A DNA stretch of 64,000 bases from Nocardioides scoriae (lineage in GTDB: Bacteria > Actinomycetota > Actinomycetes > Propionibacteriales > Nocardioidaceae), in the NCBI RefSeq assembly GCF_900104965.1, contig NZ_LT629757.1:3658001-3722000 (forward strand), written 5' to 3'. A model generated the notes under the pieces. It saw nothing but the letters and a program-made list of their open reading frames with translations. It had not been told where the DNA came from and ran no database searches. Of the stretch, positions 1 through 8,108 are shown piece by piece. Position 1 is the stretch's first letter, and each line of letters starts with the position of its first letter. Position numbers and translations under genes: made by a program.

Positions 1-1677
1 CCGGGCGACCGAGGTGCGGGCCTCGTCGTCGCCGGAGGTGTAGGCCGCGTCGTCCGCGACCAGGTGGTCGAGCTCGTCGGCCTCGGCCTCGAGCTCGGCC
101 CGCAGGGTCGCGATCTGGGCCTCGACGGCGGCCGTCCGCTGGGCCAGGGCGCGACGGCGGCGCTCCTGCTCCTCCACGCGCAGCCGCTGCGCGCTCTCGT
201 CGCGACCGGCCTGCTCGAGGCGGGCCGAGCCGGTGAGCACGCCCTGCGGTCCGACGTACACCTCCAGCAGGCGGGGGCCGTCGTCGGTCAGGACGAACTC
301 GCGCACCTGGTTGGAGTGGGAGGTGCCGCGGCTCTTGATGACGAACATCAGCCGGTTGCGCTCGCCGTTGGACTCCTGGTTGCGCAGCAGCAGCCAGGTG
401 TCGACCAGCGAGGAGATCTCGACCTCGCTGCTCTCGGCGGCGGAGCCGCGGGTCAGGGTCGTCATCACCGAGGTCACGCCACGGCTCTTGAGCAGGTCGA
501 GGTCGCGGGCCAGGACCGAGGCGGTCTGGTCCTGGGTGCCGCTGCGGCCCAGGCTCACGACGGCGTCGAGGACGGCCAGGGCCGGGTCCACCTCGTCCAG
601 CAGGCGGTGGAGCTGGGCCAGGTGCTCCTCCAGCCCGAACGCCGTGGCCCGCACGGAGTGCAGGTGCAGCAGCCCGGCGTCGACCCAGCGCCGCAGGTCG
701 ATGCCGATCGAGCGCATGTTGCGCACCAGCTGGAGCGGCGACTCCTCGAAGGACACGAAGAGCACCCGCTCGCCCTGGGCGCAGGCGGCTGCCGCCATCG
801 CGGCGCCGATGCTCGTCTTGCCGGTGCCGGCGGAGCCGCTGATCATCATCGCCGAGCCGCGGTAGACGCCGCCCGCGAGCATCCCGTCGAGCTCGGGGAC
901 GCCGGTCGAGACCCGCTCCTCGGACGCCTCGTAGGTCAGGCCCATCGAGGTGATGGGCACGACGGTCAGGCCGCGGGCGGTGATGAGGAAGGGGTACTCG
1001 TTGGTGCCGTGCAGCGAGCCGCGGTACTTGGTGATGCGCATCCGCCGCGTCGACAGGCCGTCCTCGACGCGGTGGTCGAGCACGACGACGCAGTCGGAGA
1101 CGAACTCCTCGATGCCGATCCGGGTGAGCTGGTCGGTGCCCCCGCCGCGCTCGCCGGTGATGACGACGGTGAGGTCGCGCTCCTTGAGCCACCGGAAGAG
1201 GCGGCTCAGCTCGCTGCGGACCACGGCGTGGTTGGGCAGGGCGGCGAAGAGCACCTCGATGGTGTCGAGCACGACCCGCTTGGCCCCGATCGAGTCGACC
1301 GCGAGCTGGAGCCGGAGGAACAGGCCGGTGAGGTCGAACTGCCCGGCCTCGACGAAGTCGGCCGGGTCGAGGTGGAAGGAGTCGATCGCCAGCAGGCCGT
1401 CGGCCTCGAGCTGGGGGAGGTCGAAGCCGAGCGAGGCGACGTTGGTCGCGATGTCGGCGGCGTCCTCCTCGAAGGCGAGCAGCACCCCGGGCTCGCCGTG
1501 GTCCGTGGCCCCGCGCACCAGGAACTCGATCCCGAAGAGGGTCTTGCCGGCGCCCGCGGAGCCCGCGACGAGGGTCGGGCGCCCACGCGGGAGACCGCCG
1601 TTGGTGATGTCGTCGAGGCCGGAGATGCCGCTGGGGCACTTCTCCAGGCTCGCCACACCACTCCCAGAGGTGCTCAC
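1..1677 (-). CDS. KaiC-like two-domain RecA-type ATPase (C-terminus beyond window)
   Basis: The protein has two tandem KaiC/RecA modules. CI carries the P-loop GSAGAGKT near residue 39 and an EE pair in LLAFEED. CII carries GSAGTGKT near residue 280 and the KaiC-typical SFEESPLQL. A charged, probably coiled-coil tail rich in Arg, Ala and Glu follows and runs off the left edge, so no stop is seen. At the position of the KaiC autophosphorylation pair (Ser431/Thr432 of Synechococcus) the sequence reads EISSLVDT, with Ser422 and Ser423. I chose GTG at 1677 because GAAGGAAG lies seven bases upstream; an in-frame ATG at 1698 would add seven residues. No kaiA or kaiB is visible. In non-cyanobacteria such proteins are usually signalling ATPases, so a clock role is not implied. 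Confidence 0.85.
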   Translation of the reverse strand, partial: MSTSGSGVASLEKCPSGISGLDDITNGGLPRGRPTLVAGSAGAGKTLFGIEFLVRGATDHGEPGVLLAFEEDAADIATNVASLGFDLPQLEADGLLAIDSFHLDPADFVEAGQFDLTGLFLRLQLAVDSIGAKRVVLDTIEVLFAALPNHAVVRSELSRLFRWLKERDLTVVITGERGGGTDQLTRIGIEEFVSDCVVVLDHRVEDGLSTRRMRITKYRGSLHGTNEYPFLITARGLTVVPITSMGLTYEASEERVSTGVPELDGMLAGGVYRGSAMMISGSAGTGKTSIGAAMAAAACAQGERVLFVSFEESPLQLVRNMRSIGIDLRRWVDAGLLHLHSVRATAFGLEEHLAQLHRLLDEVDPALAVLDAVVSLGRSGTQDQTASVLARDLDLLKSRGVTSVMTTLTRGSAAESSEVEISSLVDTWLLLRNQESNGERNRLMFVIKSRGTSHSNQVREFVLTDDGPRLLEVYVGPQGVLTGSARLEQAGRDESAQRLRVEEQERRRRALAQRTAAVEAQIATLRAELEAEADELDHLVADDAAYTSGDDEARTSVAR

Positions 1678-1941
1678 GTCGTCACTTCCTTCACTCATTG
1701 CGTCACCGGACCCACCCGCGCAGTCTTCCTTGTCGATGCGGCGAGCGCGGCACTTTGACGAGGAACCCGCCCGACAATCGTCCGTCGCGGGCCCGGACGC
1801 GCAGACGGGGCCCCCGAGAGCACCGCTGCGCTTGCCTTCCCCTTGCGAACGCAGAAGTGGGTCTCGAGGGCCCCTTCTGCGCCGCACGCTACGGCTCCGC
1901 CGGTGTGTTGGTCAACGTCGGCGGCGCAGGTGGTGCCGCGG

Positions 1942-2027
1942 TTGTGCACCGCCTGTGGACAAACCTGTGGACGACGTGTGGAGGACGGTGTGGACGACGT
2001 GGACGACACCGGCGTGCCTGTGGAGAT
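1942..2027. promoter_or_regulatory. Cluster of DnaA-box-like 9-mers in a 0.4-kb non-coding leader
   Basis: The stretch from 1699 to 2109 has no convincing gene. It holds TGTGGACAA (1954-1962, the reverse complement of TTGTCCACA, the actinobacterial-type DnaA box), TGTGGACGA (1966-1974), TGTGGAGGA (1977-1985), TGTGGACGA (1989-1997), TGTGGAGAT (2019-2027) and the opposed TTGTGCACC (1942-1950). The four central copies are spaced 12, 11 and 12 bp, about one helical turn. Neither dnaA nor dnaN is in the window, so this looks more like a DnaA-binding or titration site, or DnaA control of the divergent genes, than oriC. Only one copy matches the consensus perfectly. Confidence 0.45.
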
Positions 2028-2109
2028 CGCGGGCCCGGGAACCGCGGGTCGGCCTCGGCCGGTGGGCCTCCGGGGTGCGGGTGTCGGTGCCGGGAGGGAT
2101 GATCGGCGG

Positions 2110-3153
2110 GTGGATGCCGCCAACAGCTCACCGGGCCCGGTCGAGGCGCTGCGACGGATCGCCTTCCTGCTGGAGCGAAGCCGGGCCGAGACCTACAAGG
2201 TGAAGGCCTTCCGGGCGGCGGCCGCCACGATCCTGCCGCTCGGCGACGAGGTCGCGCAGCGGGTCGAGGCGGGCACGCTCCGGGAGCTCCCCGGCATCGG
2301 TGCGGCCACGGCCGAGGTCATCGAGGCCGCCGTGGCGGGACGCACCTCCGAGCGGCTGGCGACCCTGGAGCGCGAGACCGGGGGTCCTCTCGTCGAGGGC
2401 GGGGAGCAGGTGCGCGCGGCGCTGCGCGGCGACCTGCACTCCCACAGCGACTGGTCCGACGGCGGCTCCCCGATCGAGGAGATGGCCTTCACCGCGCTCG
2501 AGCTCGGTCACGACTACCTGGTGCTGACCGACCACTCGCCCCGCCTCAAGGTGGCCAACGGGCTCTCCGCCGCCCGGCTGGGGCGCCAGCTGGAGGTGGT
2601 CGACGCCGTCACCGAGCACCTGGCACAGACCGGTGCCGGCTTCCGCCTGCTCCGGGGCATCGAGGTCGACATCCTCGACGACGGCGCGCTCGACCAGACC
2701 GACGAGATGCTCGGACGCCTCGACGTGCGGGTCGCCTCGGTCCACTCCAAGCTGGCCATGGAGCCGGAGGCCATGACCCGGCGGATGGTCGCGGCCGTGC
2801 GCAACCCGCTGACCAACGTCCTGGGCCACTGCACCGGGCGGCTGGTCACCGGCAGCCGCGGCACCCGCGCGCAGTCGCAGTTCGACGCCGAGCAGGTCTT
2901 CACCGCCTGCGCCGAGAGCGGCACCGCGGTGGAGATCAACGCCCGGCCCGAGCGTCGCGACCCGCCGACCCGGCTGCTGCAGCTCGCGATGGACCTCGGC
3001 TGCCTGTTCTCCATCGACAGCGACGCCCACGCCCCGGGCCAGCTCGACTTCCAGGTCCACGGGTGTGCCCGCGCCGAGGAGCTGGGGCTGGAGCCCGAGC
3101 GCATCGTCAACACCTGGCCGGTCGAGCGGCTCCTGGCCTGGGCCAACCCGTGA
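2110..3153 (+). CDS. PHP-domain phosphoesterase with N-terminal helix-hairpin-helix
   Basis: 347 aa. Residues 1-85 resemble the helical HhH region of family X DNA polymerases, with LRELPGIGAATAEVIE near residue 57. The PHP metal-binding motifs follow in order: HSHSDWSDG near residue 110, LTDHSP, GIEVDI, ASVHSK, LGHCTG, EINARPER and SIDSDAH. The layout matches the back half of a bacterial PolX without its palm and fingers, so a DNA-linked 3'-phosphoesterase or exonuclease role is plausible but not shown. GTG 2110 is preceded by GGGAGG at about 11 bp. The open frame extends further upstream into the non-coding leader, which I treat as untranslated. The next gene starts inside its stop (GTGA). 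Confidence 0.8.
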   Translation: MDAANSSPGPVEALRRIAFLLERSRAETYKVKAFRAAAATILPLGDEVAQRVEAGTLRELPGIGAATAEVIEAAVAGRTSERLATLERETGGPLVEGGEQVRAALRGDLHSHSDWSDGGSPIEEMAFTALELGHDYLVLTDHSPRLKVANGLSAARLGRQLEVVDAVTEHLAQTGAGFRLLRGIEVDILDDGALDQTDEMLGRLDVRVASVHSKLAMEPEAMTRRMVAAVRNPLTNVLGHCTGRLVTGSRGTRAQSQFDAEQVFTACAESGTAVEINARPERRDPPTRLLQLAMDLGCLFSIDSDAHAPGQLDFQVHGCARAEELGLEPERIVNTWPVERLLAWANP

Positions 3154-3680
3154 GCGGCCCGCCTGACGTGCCCGTGGAGGTACGCCGCTCGCGCCGGCGC
3201 ACGCGCACCGTCTCGGCGTACCAGCGCGACGGCCGGGTGATCGTGATGATCCCCGACCGGTTCAGCCGGGCGGAGGAGGAGCAGTGGGTGGCCACCATGC
3301 TCGGCCGCCTCGAGCGCTCCGAGCGCCGCAAGCGGCGCGGCGACGACGACCTCGAGCGGCGCAGCGCCGAGCTGGCCGCGACCTACCTGCCCGCCGGCAC
3401 CCGCCCCACGTCCGTGCGGTGGGTCGACACCATGACGAGCCGGTGGGCGTCGTGCACCACCACCACCGGTGAGATCCGGCTCTCGGAGCGGCTGCGGGGG
3501 ATGCCCGCCTGGGTCGTCGACTACGTGCTGCTCCACGAGCTGGCCCACCTGGTCGAGCCCCACCACGGACCGAGCTTCTGGGCCCTGGTCGACGCCCACC
3601 CCCGCGCGGAGAGGGCCAAGGGCTTCCTCGAGGGCGTCTCGCACGTCGACGCGACCGTGCCCCGCGAGGTGGAGGGCTAG
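3150..3680 (+). CDS. YgjP-type M48 family metallopeptidase
   Basis: 176 aa. HELAH at residues 129-133, followed by HHGPSFW with a further His about six residues on, is the zinc site of the YgjP/DUF45 metallopeptidases. The upstream segment SVRWVDTMTSRWASC matches the family's conserved RxxxSRWGSC block. It is probably a soluble zinc peptidase whose substrate is unknown. Its GTG start overlaps the PHP gene stop (GTGA at 3150-3153), so translation is probably coupled. It ends convergent with the Nudix gene, the two stop codons overlapping by two bases. Confidence 0.85.
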   Translation: MSGPPDVPVEVRRSRRRTRTVSAYQRDGRVIVMIPDRFSRAEEEQWVATMLGRLERSERRKRRGDDDLERRSAELAATYLPAGTRPTSVRWVDTMTSRWASCTTTTGEIRLSERLRGMPAWVVDYVLLHELAHLVEPHHGPSFWALVDAHPRAERAKGFLEGVSHVDATVPREVEG

Positions 3681-4237
3681 GAGGTCGCCGGGGTGCGTCG
3701 GGCGCGCTCCTGCGCCAGCGCCACCATCTCGACCATGTCGGCGTCCTGCGTCGGCAGCGCGTCGACGGCGAACCAGCGGACGTCGAGCGACTCGTCGCTG
3801 ACCCGGGGGACCGCGCGCGCGTCGGCACGCGCCAGGAAGCGCACGTCGAGGTGCTGGACCGGACCCCGCGGGTCGCAGAAGGCGACCTCGTGGCGCGACA
3901 GGTGCAGCGGCTCGGGGTCGACCTGGAGCCCGGTCAGGCCCGACTCCTCCCGGGCCTCGCGCAGCGCCGCGGCGACCAGCGTCGGGTCGTCGGGCTCGAG
4001 GTGGCCGCCGAAGTGGAACCACCGCTGCGCCTTGCGGTGCAGGTTGAGCAGCACGTGCCGGCCGTCGTGGCTGACGACCAGCGCCCCGGCCGTGAGGTGG
4101 GCCGGGAAGCAGGAGCGCCACGCCCCTCCCGGGTGCACGGCCAGGTGGTCGAGGTAGTCGCGCCGGTCCTGCTCCTGGGCCGGCGTCGGGGCGACCCAGC
4201 CGGTGAGCAGCGTCGTCGCCTCCGCGTGCAGGCTCAC
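3677..4237 (-). CDS. Nudix hydrolase
   Basis: 186 aa. The Nudix core REAREESGL is intact, preceded by FGGHLEPDDPTLVAAAL. The usual mid-box Glu is Pro here, a pattern I associate with the GGHxE-x-D subgroup. It should hydrolyse a nucleoside diphosphate linked to another moiety with a divalent metal; the substrate cannot be told from sequence. It starts at GTG 4237 inside the stop of the upstream DUF2342 gene (GTGA), so the two are an operon. Confidence 0.85.
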   Translation of the reverse strand: MSLHAEATTLLTGWVAPTPAQEQDRRDYLDHLAVHPGGAWRSCFPAHLTAGALVVSHDGRHVLLNLHRKAQRWFHFGGHLEPDDPTLVAAALREAREESGLTGLQVDPEPLHLSRHEVAFCDPRGPVQHLDVRFLARADARAVPRVSDESLDVRWFAVDALPTQDADMVEMVALAQERARRTPATS

Positions 4238-5610
4238 GCCCTCGGGGACCCCTCGTCGTCGTCCCCGGGGCCGTCGGGGTCCTGCGGCTGGTCGCCGTCG
4301 AGCAGCTGGCCGAGCTCGCGGTCGAAGTCCTCGTCGCTCAGCTCGGCAGGCTCGGCGAGGTCCTCGCGGAAGCCCAGCGGGTCGTCGAGGTCGGCCGCGG
4401 TGGGCAGCAGGTCGGGGTGGGCCCAGACGGCGTCGCGGGCCTCGTTGCCCTGGCGCGAGCGCAGCGAGCCCCACAGCGTGGAGGCGTCGCGCAGCCGGCG
4501 CGGACGCAGCTCGAGGCCCACCAGCGCGGCGAAGGTCTCCTCGGCGGGACCGCCGGCGGCACGACGGCGGCGGAAGGCCTCCTGCATCTTGGAGGCGGCG
4601 GGCATCCGCTCGGCGGTGGCGAGGCCGACGACCTCGTCGACCCAGCCCTCGACGAGCGCGAGCGTGGTCTCGAGGCGGACCAGGGCGGCCTTCTGCTGGG
4701 GGGTCTGCTGGGGCTCGAAGAGACCGCCCTGCAGGGCCTCCTGCATCGCCTCCATGTTGGTGGGGTCGAGCTGGCCCATCGCCTGCTCGATGCCGGAGAC
4801 GTCGATGGTGACGCCGCGGCCGAAGTCCTCCACGGCCGAGATCAGGTGGGCGCGCAGCCACGGCACGTGGGCGAAGAGCCGCTGGTGGGCGGCCTCGCGC
4901 AGCGAGACGTAGAGGAAGACGTCGTCCTCGGTGACGTCGAGGCCCTCGGCGAAGGCCCGCAGGTTGTGGGGCAGCAGCGCGGCCTTGCCGGCCGGCCCCA
5001 GGGGCAACCCGATGTCGCTGGCCGAGAGCACCTCGCCGGCCAGGCCGCCCAGGGCCGAGCCGACCTGGCTGCCGAACATCGCCCCGCCGGCCTTGCCGAG
5101 CATGCCGATGAGCGGGCCGGCCATCGCCCGGGCCTCCTCGGGCATCGCCTTGCCCATGGCGCCGACGACGTGCTCGGCGACCGGCTCCACGAGGACCCGC
5201 CACACCGCGGTGGTCTGCTCGATCCACTCCGCCCGGCTCCAGGCGGCGGTCGTGGTGACCCCCGAGGGCAGCACCGTGGCGCTGTCGAGCCAGTGGTCGG
5301 CCAGCCGCAGCGCGTCGGCCACGCGGGTCTGGTCCTGGCGGTCGGGGCTCGGGTCGGGCTCCTGCGCGGAGGTCTTGCGGGCGATGTCGGTGGCGAGGGC
5401 CCAGTTCACCGGGCCGTCGTACGGCGCCATCATGGCCTGCATCTGGCCCATCAGGGCCGACAGGTCGGGCATGCCGCCGAGGCCGCCCGCCCCCGCGGCG
5501 CCGGGTCCGCCCTGCTGGCCGCCGGGGCCGCCGCCGAGCGCGTTGAAGATCTGCTCGAACGGGGTGCCCTTGAAGGGGTTGTCGTCGGGACCGCCGGGGT
5601 TGTTGGTCAT
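4234..5610 (-). CDS. DUF2342-type zinc-dependent metalloprotease-like protein
   Basis: 458 aa. The N-terminus (about residues 1-60) is low-complexity Gly/Pro/Gln/Met. The body carries REAAHQRLFAHVPWLRAHL, the conserved block of the actinobacterial DUF2342 family usually annotated as zinc-dependent metalloprotease; the putative site reads REAAH rather than classical HExxH, so peptidase activity is uncertain. The C-terminus is acidic (GDDDEGSPRA). ATG 5610 is preceded by a G-run that can serve as ribosome site. The Nudix gene follows with overlap. Confidence 0.75.
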   Translation of the reverse strand: MTNNPGGPDDNPFKGTPFEQIFNALGGGPGGQQGGPGAAGAGGLGGMPDLSALMGQMQAMMAPYDGPVNWALATDIARKTSAQEPDPSPDRQDQTRVADALRLADHWLDSATVLPSGVTTTAAWSRAEWIEQTTAVWRVLVEPVAEHVVGAMGKAMPEEARAMAGPLIGMLGKAGGAMFGSQVGSALGGLAGEVLSASDIGLPLGPAGKAALLPHNLRAFAEGLDVTEDDVFLYVSLREAAHQRLFAHVPWLRAHLISAVEDFGRGVTIDVSGIEQAMGQLDPTNMEAMQEALQGGLFEPQQTPQQKAALVRLETTLALVEGWVDEVVGLATAERMPAASKMQEAFRRRRAAGGPAEETFAALVGLELRPRRLRDASTLWGSLRSRQGNEARDAVWAHPDLLPTAADLDDPLGFREDLAEPAELSDEDFDRELGQLLDGDQPQDPDGPGDDDEGSPRA

Positions 5611-5705
5611 GCCCCCCAAATTACCGCTCGAGTCTGAGCGTCGCCTGTGCGAGCGGGGCTGTTCGCCCTCGGCGCAACCCGGCACGCGGGGGCTACCCTG
5701 CGCCG

Positions 5706-6140
5706 GTGACCTCCGCGACGCCCGTCATCCGGCTGCTCGACCTGCGCGAGACCCCCCTGGACGCCACCGAGGTGCTCGCGGCGGTCGACGACCCGACGGC
5801 CGGCGGCGTCAACCTGTTCGTGGGCGTGGTGCGCGACCACGACGGCGGCGAGCAGGTCGACCACCTCGACTACTCCGCCCACCCCTCGGCGCTCGAGCGG
5901 CTCCGCGAGGTCGCCGAGGGCGTGGCCCGCGACTTCGAGGTGGTGGCGCTGGCAGCCGTGCACCGGGTCGGCCACCTCGAGGTGGGCGACACCGCCGTGC
6001 TCGTCGCCGCCTCCGCCGCCCACCGCGGGCAGGCCTACGACGCGTCCCGGGCCCTCATCGACCGGCTCAAGGCCCAGGTGCCGGTCTGGAAGCACCAGGT
6101 CTTCAGCGACGGCAACGACGAGTGGGTCGGCACGCCGTAG
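5706..6140 (+). CDS. moaE: Molybdopterin synthase catalytic subunit MoaE
   Basis: 144 aa, normal MoaE length. Family landmarks are GGVNLFVGVVRDHDGG near the N-terminus, HRVGHLEVGD in the middle and the active-site segment KAQVPVWKHQVFSDG with its paired lysines. The enzyme converts cyclic pyranopterin monophosphate to molybdopterin with thiocarboxylated MoaD. No moaD or other cofactor gene is next to it. It starts with GTG and is transcribed away from the DUF2342 gene. Confidence 0.93.
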   Translation: MTSATPVIRLLDLRETPLDATEVLAAVDDPTAGGVNLFVGVVRDHDGGEQVDHLDYSAHPSALERLREVAEGVARDFEVVALAAVHRVGHLEVGDTAVLVAASAAHRGQAYDASRALIDRLKAQVPVWKHQVFSDGNDEWVGTP

Positions 6141-6189
6141 GCCGCGTGTCCTGCGGCCCGCGACGAGGCGTGCGGGCCACCATGGAGGG

Positions 6190-6462
6190 GTGGAGATCCT
6201 GCTCTGGTGGCTGCCCCCCGTCCTGGTGACCGCGGGCGCCATGGTCTGGGTCGGCTGGTTGGGCCGGGCCCGCTCGACGGCCCCCGACCGCTCCGAGGCC
6301 GCCCAGGAGCGCTTCGCCGCCGCGATCCTGCGCGAGCTGCCCACGCGGGCTCGCCAGACGCCGCCGCGACCGGTCCGCGACCGCAGCACCGGCATCGCCG
6401 TGCGGCCCTCCCAGGAGCCGGCGCGCGCCCACGCCGCGGAGGAGACCCGCCGCTCCGCCTGA
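6190..6462 (+). CDS. Small membrane-anchored protein, unknown
   Basis: 90 aa. One hydrophobic segment at residues 3-24 (LLWWLPPVLVTAGAMVWVGW) would anchor it with a soluble, Arg/Ala-rich C-terminal tail. Short proteins of this shape recur beside the PDZ/Lon-type protease gene in actinobacteria as far as I recall. It starts at GTG 6190 with GGAGGGG just upstream, and 33 bp separate it from the protease gene. No function can be given. Confidence 0.6.
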   Translation: MEILLWWLPPVLVTAGAMVWVGWLGRARSTAPDRSEAAQERFAAAILRELPTRARQTPPRPVRDRSTGIAVRPSQEPARAHAAEETRRSA

Positions 6463-6495
6463 TCGCCGCTTGCCGACGGGTGAAAGGGTGTCGCC

Positions 6496-7560
6496 ATGCC
6501 GAGCCGTCGCACCGCCGCGAGCCTGCTCGCGCTCGCCCTCGTGGTGGGGCTCGCGGTCGTCGCCTGGCGCCAGCCCGTGCCCTACGTGACCTTCGCCCCC
6601 GGGCCGACCGTCAACGTGCTGGGCGACTTCGACTCCAAGCCGATCATCAAGGTGACCGGCCGCGAGACCTACGACGACGACGGCGGCCTGCGACTGGTCA
6701 CCGTCGTGCCGAGCGGCCCGGAGCAGAAGGTGCCGCTGCCCGAGCTGGTGTCGGCGTGGCTCGACCCCGACCGCAGCGTCTACCCCTACGAGGCGATCTA
6801 CGGCAGCGACGACACCCGCTCCAGCGTGCGCCAGCAGTCCGCGGCACAGATGACCTCCTCGCAGGAGAACGCCGTGGCCGCGGCCCTGAAGGCGCTGGGG
6901 ATCGGCTACGACGTCGGCGTCGGCATCTCGCTGGTGCAGCCCGACGGGCCCGCCGACGGCAAGCTCGAGGTCGGTGACCAGGTGCTGTCGGTCGACGGCC
7001 GCGCGGTCGACCGCATCGGCGAGCTGACCCGCGCGGTGCGCGCGGTCCCCGTGGGCGACCAGGTCGCCTTGCGGGTGCGCCGGGACGGCCGCGACGTCAC
7101 CGAGCGGATGCGCACCGTGGCCGCCGAGGACGACCCGCAGGCGAGCGCCGTGCGGGTCGGCGTGGGGGAGTGCTGCTTCGACTTCCCCTTCGACGTGCAG
7201 CTCCAGATCAGCCAGAACATCGGCGGTCCCTCGGGCGGGCTGATGTTCGCCACGGGCATCTACGACGTGCTGACGCCGGGGTCGCTGACCGACGGCAAGG
7301 TGATCGCCGGCACCGGCGAGATCGACCCCGAGGGCAACGTCGGCGAGATCGGCGGCATCCAGCAGAAGCTGGTCGGCGCCCAGGCCGACGGAGCCCGGCT
7401 CTTCCTCGTGCCCGCCGGCAACTGCGCCGAGGCGCTCGGCGGCAACTACGACCCCGACAGGATGCGACTGGTGAAGGTGAGCACGCTCGACGACGCGATC
7501 TCCGACGTGAAGGCCTGGGCGGCCGACCCGGACGCCGACCTGCCGCGGTGCACCCGGTGA
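6496..7560 (+). CDS. Membrane-anchored PDZ domain / Lon-type (S16) protease
   Basis: 354 aa, YlbL-like. An N-terminal signal anchor (about residues 8-24) is followed by a PDZ domain (about 135-210: GVGISLVQPDGPADGKLEVGD and onward) and a Lon-type protease domain. The catalytic dyad is visible as Ser246 in GGPSGGLMFATG and Lys291 in GGIQQKL, with Lon-like spacing. It should sit outside the membrane and cleave membrane or secreted substrates that are unknown. Its stop overlaps the next start (GTGA), the first of two overlaps that tie it to the PPA1309-like and UPF0182 genes. Confidence 0.88.
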   Translation: MPSRRTAASLLALALVVGLAVVAWRQPVPYVTFAPGPTVNVLGDFDSKPIIKVTGRETYDDDGGLRLVTVVPSGPEQKVPLPELVSAWLDPDRSVYPYEAIYGSDDTRSSVRQQSAAQMTSSQENAVAAALKALGIGYDVGVGISLVQPDGPADGKLEVGDQVLSVDGRAVDRIGELTRAVRAVPVGDQVALRVRRDGRDVTERMRTVAAEDDPQASAVRVGVGECCFDFPFDVQLQISQNIGGPSGGLMFATGIYDVLTPGSLTDGKVIAGTGEIDPEGNVGEIGGIQQKLVGAQADGARLFLVPAGNCAEALGGNYDPDRMRLVKVSTLDDAISDVKAWAADPDADLPRCTR

Positions 7561-8108
7561 GCGGGCCGCTCGAGGACGTCGTGCGCGAGGTCGAGCTGCA
7601 CGCCGCCCGCGCCGGCTGGGAGCAGCCCGCGCAGCTGTTCGCCCTCGTCGACACCGCCGACCTGCTGGCCCGCGAGCCCCACCTGGCCGCCGTGCTGGGC
7701 CTGGAGAGCGAGGAGGGGGACACCCCACCCGGGGGCCTGACGCCCGTCGAGCAGGAGACCACCGCCGACAGCCTCGAGGAGCTGCTGCCGAGCATCCTGT
7801 GGCCGCCCGAGGTGGTCGGCTGCGCGGTCGTGCTCGAGGCCACCACCCTCCCCGCGGAGGCCGGTGCCGGCGCCGACGTGCCGGCCGACCCGGAGGCCGC
7901 CGCGGCGTACGCCTCGGAGCACCCGGACCGCGAGGAGGCCCGCATCGTCGCCGGTGTGCTGCGCGGCGGCGAGAGCTGGTGCGCCATCCGCCAGCGCGCC
8001 CACGACGAGGACGACCTCGTGATGACCGGACCCGACCTTGTCCCCGCCCTTCTAGAGTTGCTGCACGCGACCCTCGATCCCGACGCTGGAGATCCCGTAC
8101 CTACATGA
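7557..8108 (+). CDS. PPA1309-like family protein, unknown function
   Basis: 183 aa, soluble and acidic, no signal peptide. It resembles the actinobacterial PPA1309 family (WEQPAQLFALVDTADLLAREP near the start, ESWCAIRQR near the end), which as I recall lies between the PDZ protease and UPF0182 genes in many actinobacteria. It starts at GTG 7557 inside the protease stop and ends inside the next start (ATGA), consistent with coupled expression. No biochemical role is known to me. Confidence 0.75.
   Translation: MSGPLEDVVREVELHAARAGWEQPAQLFALVDTADLLAREPHLAAVLGLESEEGDTPPGGLTPVEQETTADSLEELLPSILWPPEVVGCAVVLEATTLPAEAGAGADVPADPEAAAAYASEHPDREEARIVAGVLRGGESWCAIRQRAHDEDDLVMTGPDLVPALLELLHATLDPDAGDPVPT

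Noticed and set aside
1942-2027. Chromosomal origin of replication
   Set aside because: No dnaA, dnaN, rpmH or gyrase genes are in the window, and only one box is perfect.
1843-2109. Longer PHP protein starting at the upstream ATG
   Set aside because: The extra 89 residues are repetitive and non-conserved, and the DnaA-like repeat cluster lies in it; GTG 2110 is a better start.
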